From the NCBI GenBank assembly GCA_013397935.1, contig VZRN01006295.1:1241392-1305391 (forward strand): a stretch of DNA of 64,000 bases, written 5' to 3'. The DNA comes from Dasyornis broadbenti. Taxonomy: Eukaryota; Chordata; Aves; Passeriformes; Dasyornithidae. The translations under genes were made by a program, and so were the position numbers. Each line of letters opens with the position of its first letter. Positions within the stretch are counted from its first letter, which is position 1. This document shows positions 62,001-64,000 of this stretch, in pieces. The notes beneath the pieces are model-generated. The model saw nothing but the letters and a program-made list of their open reading frames with translations. It was not told the origin of the DNA and searched no databases.

Positions 62001-64000
62001 GGAGCCTGTAGGTGTCTGCCCCACTATCGGTCATTGAAATAGATTGGAAACAGATTTTCTCACAAGGAGAATCCATATAGAGAAGCTCCAAATTACAGGT
62101 AACCTGAATTTGGAAGGTGTGTGTTCTGCTGTTAAAACCATATACTGTGGCTTTAAAGAAAGATTATTTGGACTTTTTGAAAAAGTTTTCTTTATCTCAA
62201 CATAGATGCCGTAAGCTCCCTCGTGCTGTAAAGGAATGGCAGCCTTATTTTGACCTAATGAAGACCATAGAGGACTTCAGTGAATGTTGCCCATTGCTCG
62301 AGCACATGTCAAGCAAAGCAATGATGCCTCGGCACTGGAAGCAGATTACAGATCTCACTGAACACAGATTTGACGTGGAGAGTGAAACATTCCAACTGAA
62401 GAATATAATGGAAGCTCCACTATTAAGATACAAAGATGAAATAGAGGTATTGTAAAGGTAGAAAAATAGATACATGAAACCAACCAATCTGCTTGCATAG
62501 TATAAGATTAAAAGTAGCAAGAAGGAAATCAAAACATCTCTATAGAAAGAACAGAAAAATGGACTATCACTTCAGGTTTTTGTATGCAATAATGATGCAA
62601 ATATATTGTGGTGTCAATGTCTTCTTTTAAAATCATGCAGTTTGGCCCAGGAGTTAATTTGTGAGGGTGCCTTGCTTTGTGACATTAAAGATATGAACAG
62701 TAATCACTAAGTTATTCTTTTATTGCCCCCAGAGTTGATTAAATTGTGATGTGGTATATAGATTGTTAGCTATGGTGTTTGCATATCTGTAGATCTTTCC
62801 ACTAAGTAGTTGCTCATGAGCCTTACCTAGTGTTAAAGGAAATAAGAGCTAGACTTGTATACCAGGGACTTGAAGCATTCATAGCTTGTTTTGGCATCCT
62901 GTTTATTTAAAAGGACATCTGCATAAGTGCTATGAAGGAGAGAGACATTGAGCAGAGGTTAAAACAAGTGATAGCTGAATGGGATAACAAAACGTTTATC
63001 TTCGCAAACTTTAAAACTCGTGGAGAACTTCTTTTAAGAGGTGACAGCACATCAGAAACAATTGCAACCCTGGAGGACAGCTTGATGATTCTTGGTTCTC
63101 TCATGAGTAACAGGTAACAGGAAAGGGAGGGAGGGAACTGGGGGATAGATAAAAAAATTAGCAAAAGGCTTTGTTTTAGTGAATAGGTCTATCACAGAAG
63201 AGAAGGTAAATAAACATCTAAATAAAACCTAAGAATTTGCTTGTTCTTAAACTGTTCATGGGCTAGTTCTTATTGTATCCAATGTATCCCTCCTATAAAG
63301 TCTTTTGGAAACATGTAGATGCAGTTCATATTTCCTGAATAAACCACTGGACAGTTTTCATTGATGCAAGAAAGTGGGGACATAAGGGACAGCACTGCCT
63401 GGTTATGGCAGGCATACTATGGGCATTACAGGCACTGCTACTCTGCCCCTGTGATAGGTCATTGCTGCATGCCAAAGGTGCTGAAAATCCCAGTTGAAGT
63501 GAGCTGCAGTTTGTCTGGCTTCACATGCCAAAACACACAGATAAAATCAGAAACAGATAACCTGATCATCACCCAGATCCTCATAAGCACAAGTTTAGGA
63601 GAGTTCAGGAACTCTGTAATTTCACAGCATTCAGGATGTTGTGTGGTCCCTTTTTGAAACCACTTTACCTGAGAGTGAAATTGAGATCTTAATCTTACTC
63701 AGCGTCTGTTGGATCAGATCTGTGCTATGCACCTTGTGCACACAGCAGCAAGTTGGATTTGATTTAGAGCTGCCAATTAGAAGAATTGAGTATGGGTTTT
63801 TAGACTTTCACTTGAAAAATTTTCAGGAAAAAAGTTATTCCTCATCCTGTGAATACTATGCTTCTTTTCAACAGTCTTGTTTTTGAAATAAAGAAATGTC
63901 TTTTTTTTTAATTTGTTTTTAATTGTAGATACAATACACCCTTCAAGATGCAGATTCAGAAATGGGTACACTATCTTTCCAACACAACAGATATCATTGA
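18122..64000 (+). CDS. DNAH5: DNAH5 (axonemal outer-arm dynein gamma-type heavy chain), 5' part, 30 exons, cut by right edge
   Basis: This is the whole-gene entry; exons are listed separately. The product is a ciliary/flagellar outer dynein arm heavy chain, an ATP-driven minus-end microtubule motor; the N-terminal part seen here forms the tail that holds heavy, intermediate and light chains together. Seen: 30 exons joined in frame over 1,624 codons without a stop. The protein opens MFRAGRKQLWK, which fits the MFR-GR-QLWK start I remember for human DNAH5. DHC_N1 spans roughly residues 245-810, a charged variable stretch 895-1095, and the DHC_N2 linker begins near 1405. No Walker A motif is reached. 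Family members are about 4,600 residues, so about one third is present. The paralogue DNAH8 was considered, but from memory motifs such as PNLGID, FLDQRK-DFDQDYEEFC and FERL fit DNAH5 much better. Start chosen by homology and an A at -3. Confidence 0.93.
18179..22542 (+). other. DNAH5: DNAH5 intron 1; unidentified open frame at 20804-21136
   Basis: GT-AG intron of 4.4 kb. It contains a lysine-rich 110-codon + strand frame (20804-21136; motifs KLKKIKNRKQISG, SKRAF-like region) that I cannot assign, and a TTTA microsatellite at 21211-21240. No other repeats were recognised. Confidence 0.6.
21211..21240. repeat. (TTTA)n microsatellite
   Basis: About seven and a half uninterrupted TTTA units in intron 1 of DNAH5. 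Confidence 0.95.
22543..22677 (+). CDS. DNAH5: DNAH5 exon 2 (residues 20-64)
   Basis: The acceptor is ataacag|CAAAAG and the donor CAG|gtaatc, phase 0 at both ends, 45 codons. It encodes a basic helix (QKLKEEREAKRARLDGRH) followed by a DYLLDTVASCV-type helix and EVEDAILDGHQ, the conserved extreme N terminus of DNAH5/DNAH8-type heavy chains. Confidence 0.95.
23370..23790 (+). mobile_element. Degenerate CR1-like fragment in DNAH5 intron 2
   Basis: The + strand frame shows a CR1 C-terminal pattern: KDDRAELFSVVADD, then KMATKRPFFTRRVMQHGNKL and LAVFEIQPRKSSR, followed by a 3' region ending in CTTCCAGCATTTCTGTGACTT. These parallel the usual ---RGRFFFTERVVRHWNRLP block. The copy is old, and its boundaries are approximate. 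Confidence 0.6.
24503..24587 (+). CDS. DNAH5: DNAH5 exon 3 (residues 65-93)
   Basis: The acceptor is tttcaaacag|GTAGAG and the donor ACAG|gtaaag, leaving phase 1. It encodes VERIDRFLAPGGLRHLMFYY and QDVEVMDTG. An apparent donor at GAG|gtaatg (24574) inside the exon has the wrong phase for exon 4, so the later donor is used. The open frame running on past 24587 is intron read-through. Confidence 0.93.
24761..24812. repeat. Perfect 26-bp tandem duplication in DNAH5 intron 3
   Basis: Two identical 26-base units (24761-24786 and 24787-24812), each starting TTTTGGTGCAG and ending CATATTGCTA. No mismatch, so a recent duplication. Confidence 0.92.
25731..26830 (+). mobile_element. Long solo LTR (1.1 kb), avian ERVL-like, in DNAH5 intron 3
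   Basis: It starts TGTTGTGGTTTAGCTTGGCC and ends AGGCTCAAACCATGACA (TG...CA). The flanks are GTAGG (25726-25730) and GTAGA (26831-26835), a 5-bp duplication with one change. The 3' part, with AACTTAAGTTAGTCCTGTTT, ATCTCAACCCATGAGCC and ACCTGGCATTTGGCCAGG, is familiar from neoavian LTRs. It is GC-rich compared with the intron. The long frames in it on both strands (for example 172 and 180 codons) have no recognisable protein and are treated as chance. Confidence 0.85.
28711..28874 (+). CDS. DNAH5: DNAH5 exon 4 (residues 93-147)
   Basis: The acceptor is aatctgtag|AGCACT and the donor CGG|gtaagt. Entry is phase 1 and exit phase 0. The N-terminal third (EHFGLPGTGINSHLTKKKK) is variable; the rest, KVFVTEGKEVALTGVCIFFI, is the conserved beta-rich segment of the tail's N-terminal domain. 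Confidence 0.95.
29283..29495 (+). CDS. DNAH5: DNAH5 exon 5 (residues 148-218)
   Basis: The acceptor is tcttttacag|GAAGTA and the donor GAGAAG|gtatta, phase 0 at both ends, 71 codons. It encodes EVNFNMMDIGRDGLLKSVEQ, SEIFIPAL and ALEAFVSVLSGTQQSLLEK. This is one of the more divergent tail exons against the human protein as I remember it, but it contains no disruption. Confidence 0.95.
30017..30043. repeat. Poly(T) tract of 27 at the exon 6 acceptor
   Basis: Twenty-seven uninterrupted T end 14 bases before exon 6 of DNAH5, so they form most of its polypyrimidine tract. Length may vary between individuals or sequencing reads. Confidence 0.95.
30058..30195 (+). CDS. DNAH5: DNAH5 exon 6 (residues 219-264)
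   Basis: The acceptor is gttttag|GTCAGC and the donor GAACAG|gtaccc, phase 0 at both ends. It encodes VSLRKCETYDLKTLRG and ICVKEWTKQIEQ, at the entry to the DHC_N1 tail domain. An uninterrupted run of 27 T lies just upstream of the acceptor. Confidence 0.95.
30796..30972 (+). CDS. DNAH5: DNAH5 exon 7 (residues 265-323)
   Basis: The exon starts at GTTCTTGCAG (VLAENDQLRKEADDLGPRAE) and ends SKLLK with donor AAG|gttttt, phase 0 at both ends. The acceptor (gataaaag) has a poor pyrimidine tract, but a strong branch-site match, CACTAAC, lies about 25 bases upstream. The better-looking ttcttgcag ten bases inside would shift the frame into a stop. This is DHC_N1 sequence with conserved WKKKLSKFSYLMEQLKSPD. 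Confidence 0.94.
31763..31876 (+). CDS. DNAH5: DNAH5 exon 8 (residues 324-361)
   Basis: The acceptor is tctattcttag|AAGTGG and the donor GATCCT|gtaagc, phase 0 at both ends, 38 codons. It encodes KWRALDIRITDAANEAKDNV and KYLYSLEKYYEPLY, one of the most conserved parts of the DHC_N1 tail domain. Confidence 0.95.
33165..33460 (-). mobile_element. Partial LTR, minus orientation, in DNAH5 intron 8
   Basis: GGGTTACCTTTGGCTATGCA, CGGAGATCACTTACTATAAT, CATGGGCAAAACAGACTCAA and TTTGGGGAAAAATGTCTTTA match landmarks I remember from the complement of a common neoavian ERV LTR. No clear TG/CA ends or target duplication were found, so the limits are approximate. Confidence 0.5.
33807..33914 (+). CDS. DNAH5: DNAH5 exon 9 (residues 362-397)
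   Basis: The acceptor is tttctttccag|GTGTCC and the donor GTGAAG|gttggt, phase 0 at both ends, 36 codons. It encodes VSMLDALPGLINAIKMIQSI followed by SQYYNTSEKISSLFVK, a DHC_N1 signature (the YYNTSE motif is typical of this dynein class). Confidence 0.95.
34618..34740 (+). CDS. DNAH5: DNAH5 exon 10 (residues 398-438)
   Basis: The acceptor is gcttttag|GTGACC and the donor AAACAG|gtaggt, phase 0 at both ends, 41 codons. It encodes VTNQMITACKSYIANNDTAT, IWNQP and a helix ending AAIRLKQ, within DHC_N1. Confidence 0.95.
35254..35625 (-). mobile_element. Old CR1 LINE 3' fragment in DNAH5 intron 10
   Basis: Reading left to right it follows the CR1 3'-end complement: TTCAACTTGGAAGGGTCTGC, AGTTCAACCTTCTGCTCAAA, GCCTTGAAGCTCTCCAAGGA, TTTTTGGGCAGCCGCTTTCG and CCTCTTGGCTTCTGTCCATG. 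It is strongly diverged and lies at 35254-35625 of a 1.8-kb intron. Confidence 0.85.
36577..36792 (+). CDS. DNAH5: DNAH5 exon 11 (residues 439-510)
   Basis: The acceptor is tgttttaag|GAGTAT and the donor TATCAG|gtacac, phase 0 at both ends, 72 codons. It contains EYQNCFHKIKESLEQNP, then FDFSEMYIFGKFETFHRRL and KIIDVFNTMKTYSVLQ. The FSEMYIFGKFE-F--RL block is the strongly conserved core of DHC_N1 in outer-arm gamma-type chains. Confidence 0.96.
38981..39088 (+). CDS. DNAH5: DNAH5 exon 12 (residues 511-546)
   Basis: The acceptor is aactgtttag|GGCATT and the donor CTTCAT|gtaggt, phase 0 at both ends, 36 codons. It encodes GIVDNMKNRHYDFLDQRKTD followed by FDQDYEEFCRDINDLH. The DFLDQRK-DFDQDYEEFC block argues for DNAH5 rather than DNAH8. 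Confidence 0.96.
39801..39886 (+). CDS. DNAH5: DNAH5 exon 13 (residues 547-575)
   Basis: The acceptor is actcttcttcag|GATCAA and the donor TTTGAAAG|gtaata, leaving phase 2. It encodes DQLRSFMDTTFESILNTERA followed by LSMLQKFE; the split arginine is completed in exon 14. Predicted all-helical tail segment. Confidence 0.95.
40667..40988 (+). CDS. DNAH5: DNAH5 exon 14 (residues 575-682), longest exon in the window
   Basis: The acceptor is tctaagcag|ATTACA and the donor CAGCAG|gtaagc; 322 bases, phase 2 in and 0 out. It encodes QIPNLGIDEKYQKIFQNYGH, then KKDPPLARNLPPIAGKILWA, RHLFHRIKEPM and IIRSYNKVAKVLMKFEVIYH. The DPPLARN-PPIAGKILWAR block is a hallmark of axonemal heavy-chain tails. Confidence 0.97.
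41521..42123 (+). mobile_element. Diverged solo LTR, same superfamily as 3703-4231
   Basis: It starts TGTTGTGGGTTTACCCTGAC with GCAACTAAGCACCACACAA, contains AACATGATGTCATATGGCAT and GGAATATCCCTTTG, and ends CAGACCCAGTACA. The order of blocks parallels the LTR at 3703-4231 (TATGGTATGGAATATCCCTT type, AAACATTG-TGTGTTATCA). No target duplication could be found, so the ends have decayed. Confidence 0.78.
42160..42740 (+). mobile_element. Probable second LTR, downstream neighbour of the first
   Basis: It begins near TGTGTGGGGGAAGGGGCAGA, has a GC-rich 5' part, a GGGTATTTAAGGCTG TATA-like box at about 42374, and an AT-rich 3' part ending near TTTCTCCAGCA. The layout of GC-rich U3, TATA box and T-rich downstream region fits an avian ERV LTR, and the sequence seems familiar as a bird repeat. 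No convincing target duplication. Confidence 0.5.
43286..43319. repeat. Perfect 14-bp inverted repeat (hairpin, 6-base loop)
   Basis: AATATATTACTAAC at 43286-43299 is followed by a six-base loop TTTTTA and its exact complement GTTAGTAATATATT at 43306-43319. AT-rich; no protein-binding role is known to me. Confidence 0.9.
46163..46369 (+). CDS. DNAH5: DNAH5 exon 15 (residues 683-751)
   Basis: The acceptor is tttcctgcag|ATTGAA and the donor TTGCAC|gtgggt, phase 0 at both ends, 69 codons. It encodes GLQATLLVKAPETGELLVNF followed by DPQILTLIRET and a cysteine-rich CMAYMCLEI. The LLV--PETGEL-VNFDPQIL motif closes the DHC_N1 homology region. Confidence 0.96.
46999..47031. repeat. Poly(A) tract of 33 in DNAH5 intron 15
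   Basis: Uninterrupted A33. The sequence upstream is not a recognised retroposon, so it may be a plain homopolymer or the tail of an old insertion. Confidence 0.95.
47255..47827 (+). mobile_element. Old, diverged LTR in DNAH5 intron 15
   Basis: It starts TGTCATGTGGTTTAAGCCCA, contains GCATGATGTCATAGGTATGA, CCCTTCCCAGCTTCTTGTG and AAAACATGGCATCATGTGAG, and ends near CATCACAGCACCAGTGCA. The same block order occurs in the LTR at 3703-4231. No target duplication remains. Confidence 0.75.
48087..48258 (+). CDS. DNAH5: DNAH5 exon 16 (residues 752-809)
   Basis: The acceptor is ttatttcag|GTGATG and the donor AAGCTAG|gtaggc, leaving phase 1. It encodes VMLAEYKRIKLKIQQPFEQL and KVDDAIQPGLMLLNWTSLNI. 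The P-L-K-VD-AI-PGL--L-WTSLNIE pattern is conserved across axonemal heavy chains. Confidence 0.96.
49600..49745 (+). CDS. DNAH5: DNAH5 exon 17 (residues 809-857)
   Basis: The acceptor is cttcaaaag|CTGGGC and the donor ACTAAA|gttagt. Entry is phase 1 and exit phase 0. It encodes AGLELLLDRVNDLVEFRIDA, VLQEMNRVPLCMLPEDEPLS and CEEFLQKTK. Confidence 0.95.
51725..51884 (+). CDS. DNAH5: DNAH5 exon 18 (residues 858-911)
   Basis: The acceptor is cgataacag|GAGCTT and the donor AATACAG|gtaaga, leaving phase 1. It begins conserved (ELCVKGSQTLHLKSSLVEAA, NDLIDMLLD) and ends in a charged, poorly conserved tail (EEQANKDEKSAV, GEKKVKN). This is the start of the variable stretch between the tail bundle and the linker. 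Confidence 0.94.
52376..52618 (+). CDS. DNAH5: DNAH5 exon 19 (residues 911-992)
   Basis: The acceptor is gatgttttag|CAACTG and the donor TTCTTAG|gtggct; 243 bases, phase 1 at both ends. Its first half is serine/charge-rich and divergent (ATEEERRSKNLTSSQNSSE, PTAKRKRMDLEK). Its second half is conserved (ANELLSYFNTRNIDALLKVT, RNTLETIRKRIH). A KRKR basic cluster lies in the divergent part. Confidence 0.94.
53512..53702 (+). CDS. DNAH5: DNAH5 exon 20 (residues 992-1055)
   Basis: The acceptor is cttttatttag|AAGATC and the donor TCCAAG|gttagt. Entry is phase 1 and exit phase 0. It encodes a short variable lead (EDHSTSKQKKGAHP) and the conserved DINLAIPNIIMTPSLDEVQQ, TLNKAVDSIVKVMKGVQQW. Intron 20 after it is only 82 bases, the shortest in the window. 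Confidence 0.95.
53785..53884 (+). CDS. DNAH5: DNAH5 exon 21 (residues 1056-1089)
   Basis: The acceptor is ctctcttcag|AAGAAA and the donor ATCCATG|gtaatg, leaving phase 1. It encodes KKALERNVVLLRYGSRDSDS and DDGMKETEKKN, a highly charged, probably disordered loop. The DSDSDD cluster resembles casein kinase 2 sites. I remember a similar DSDSD cluster in the human protein inside otherwise divergent sequence. Confidence 0.92.
55200..55336 (+). CDS. DNAH5: DNAH5 exon 22 (residues 1089-1134)
   Basis: The acceptor is tgtttatag|ATAGTG and the donor AAAAGG|gtaaga. Entry is phase 1 and exit phase 0. It begins variable and serine-rich (DSVSDTASLSSSDPVQSLN) and becomes conserved at YFKSVSENKEIIKLVSLLSS, TINSTKR. 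Confidence 0.94.
56648..56849 (+). CDS. DNAH5: DNAH5 exon 23 (residues 1135-1202)
   Basis: The acceptor is tgtttttcag|GAGGTT and the donor TACACTG|gtagag, leaving phase 1. It encodes EVFTALESFSCYHHIWQRDK, ESPLLSQFESEILHFQDLDL and EPEYICVGAIALYT. The E-I-F--L---I---P-YI-VGAI-L-T pattern is typical of axonemal heavy-chain tails. Confidence 0.95.
57745..57980 (+). CDS. DNAH5: DNAH5 exon 24 (residues 1202-1280)
   Basis: The acceptor is aatgcttttag|CTGATC and the donor ATTGAG|gtagct; 236 bases, phase 1 in and 0 out. It encodes ADLKLALRSETKAWMTLLGC, HCNKKYRIEMEKILTFIEE and KLNRSITDLDDIRIAMSALK, with ISIDSQIGPIE at the end. The R-I-DLDD-R--M-AL motif is highly conserved in dyneins. Confidence 0.96.
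59181..59399 (+). CDS. DNAH5: DNAH5 exon 25 (residues 1281-1353), GC donor
   Basis: The acceptor is cttgtggcag|GAATCC; 73 codons, phase 0 at both ends. It encodes ESYAMLNKYDLLVAKEETEK, VDTLHYTWEKLL and CAQFYSDYDE. The 3' end is fixed by FYSDYDE joining SGPMVVGL of exon 26. The donor there is GAG|gcaagt, an AG|GCAAGT consensus non-canonical GC donor. The only nearby GT (gcaa|gtgttt) breaks the frame. Confidence 0.93.
59400..60160 (+). other. DNAH5: DNAH5 intron 25, GC-AG type
   Basis: The intron starts GCAAGT after GAG and ends TTTTCTTTTAG. AG|GCAAGT is the strong-context form that U2-type GC donors require. The frame across the junction is correct only with this donor. It is the only non-GT donor among the 29 introns seen. 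Confidence 0.88.
60161..60223 (+). CDS. DNAH5: DNAH5 exon 26 (residues 1354-1374), 63-bp microexon-like
   Basis: The acceptor is ttttcttttag|AGTGGG and the donor TTCCAG|gtactg, phase 0 at both ends, 21 codons. It encodes SGPMVVGLTPQEASDRLTI and FQ. The GPM---L-PQEAS-RL-IFQ block is conserved in outer-arm heavy chains. Because it is a short multiple of three, skipping would keep the frame. Confidence 0.94.
61163..61401 (+). CDS. DNAH5: DNAH5 exon 27 (residues 1375-1454), start of the linker domain
   Basis: The acceptor is tttttcttag|AATCGA and the donor AACAG|gtgaga, leaving phase 2. It encodes NRCDNLFRKYITCTGGEDLF, GLPVTRYPQLLEIKKQLNLL and SGYYDILWSELDTEKINSEL. The YYDILW--LD-EKIN-ELLEFQN block opens the DHC_N2 linker, the lever that couples the ATPase ring to the tail. 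Confidence 0.97.
62206..62446 (+). CDS. DNAH5: DNAH5 exon 28 (residues 1454-1534), linker domain
   Basis: The acceptor is tctcaacatag|ATGCCG and the donor ATAGAG|gtattg; 241 bases, phase 2 in and 0 out. It encodes CRKLPRAVKEWQPYFDLMKT, DFSECCPLLEHMSSKAMMPR, HWKQITDLTEH and NIMEAPLLRYKDEIE. The R-LP---K-W, F---CPLLE-M---AM--RHW and NIMEAPLL-YK-EIE elements are linker signatures. Confidence 0.97.
62914..63113 (+). CDS. DNAH5: DNAH5 exon 29 (residues 1535-1601), linker domain
   Basis: The acceptor is ttatttaaaag|GACATC and the donor AGTAACAG|gtaaca, leaving phase 2. It encodes DICISAMKERDIEQRLKQVI, AEWDNKTFIFANFKTRGELL and EDSLMILGSLMSNR. The ICISA-KE-DIE-KL--V---W and EDSLM-LGSL-SNRY elements belong to the linker. 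Confidence 0.97.
63929..64000 (+). CDS. DNAH5: DNAH5 exon 30 (residues 1601 onward), cut by right edge
   Basis: The acceptor is tttttaattgtag|ATACAA, phase 2 in. The visible part encodes YNTPFKMQIQKWVHYLSNTT followed by DIIE and is cut after two bases of the next codon. The motif FK-QIQ-WV--LS---DIIE-W continues the linker; the exon and the motor domain lie to the right of the window. Confidence 0.95.
   Translation: MQYTLQDADSEMGTLSFQHNRYH

Larger units (their letters stand above)
22678..63928 (+). other. DNAH5: Remaining DNAH5 introns: no features recognised
   Basis: Introns above 300 bases in which I recognise no gene or dated repeat: 4 (28875-29282), 5 (29496-30057), 6 (30196-30795), 7 (30973-31762), 9 (33915-34617), 11 (36793-38980), 12 (39089-39800), 13 (39887-40666), 16 (48259-49599), 17 (49746-51724), 18 (51885-52375), 21 (53885-55199), 22 (55337-56647), 24 (57981-59180), 26 (60224-61162), 27 (61402-62205), 28 (62447-62913), 29 (63114-63928). 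Intron 19 (52619-53511) has a diverged 22-bp repeat pair and intron 23 (56850-57744) a local duplication, described under findings. All are AT-rich; long frames in them are intron read-through or chance. Confidence 0.6.

Noticed and set aside
18122..64000. Assignment to the paralogue DNAH8
   Set aside because: The short MFR-GR-QLWK first exon and the FLDQRK-DFDQDYEEFC and PNLGID blocks fit DNAH5 as I remember it; DNAH8 differs at these places. A phylogeny of the translated exons would settle it.
1..64000. CRISPR arrays, operons, tRNA or rRNA genes, prokaryotic signals
   Set aside because: No regularly spaced direct repeats, no cloverleaf candidates noticed, and the split-exon gene and CR1/LTR repeats show a vertebrate nuclear genome.

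Overview
This window is vertebrate nuclear DNA, almost certainly from a bird. The coding sequence is split into short exons by AT-rich introns. The interspersed repeats are CR1 LINE fragments and solo long terminal repeats (LTRs) of avian endogenous retrovirus type, several of them with 5-bp target-site duplications. I recognise these LTR types from non-galliform birds, so a neoavian species is my best guess, but the species cannot be fixed by eye. There is no bacterial-style gene organisation.

The window contains one recognisable gene, on the + strand: the 5' part of DNAH5, the gamma-type heavy chain of the axonemal outer dynein arm. I could place 30 consecutive coding exons, from the initiator ATG at 18122 to an exon cut by the right edge at 64000. 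They total 4,874 coding bases (1,624 complete codons plus 2 nt). Every junction keeps the reading frame, there are no internal stops, and all introns are GT-AG except intron 25, which is GC-AG. The encoded part is the N-terminal tail: a 19-residue first exon, the tail domain (DHC_N1), a divergent charged stretch, and the beginning of the linker (DHC_N2). The AAA+ motor ring lies beyond the window.

Layout: 1-180 is the edge of a GC/CpG-rich promoter-like block with a strong splice donor. 181-17700 is gene-poor and holds two solo LTRs (3703-4231, 10528-11351), a CR1 fragment (9590-10105), a nested CR1 composite (about 14860-16335) and another CR1 (16530-16960). 17700-18121 is a candidate proximal DNAH5 promoter with a consensus forkhead site and an X-box-like element, fitting FOXJ1/RFX control of motile-cilium genes. 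18122-64000 is DNAH5 with introns carrying more LTRs (25731-26830, about 33165-33460, 41521-42123, about 42160-42740, 47255-47827), CR1 pieces and simple repeats.

The gene looks intact and functional. I found no convincing undescribed biological system. The points most worth checking are the GC-AG intron, the compact cilium-type promoter 18 kb downstream of an orphan CpG-rich promoter, the in-frame upstream ATG, the CR1-in-CR1 insertion, and two unidentified coding-like stretches.
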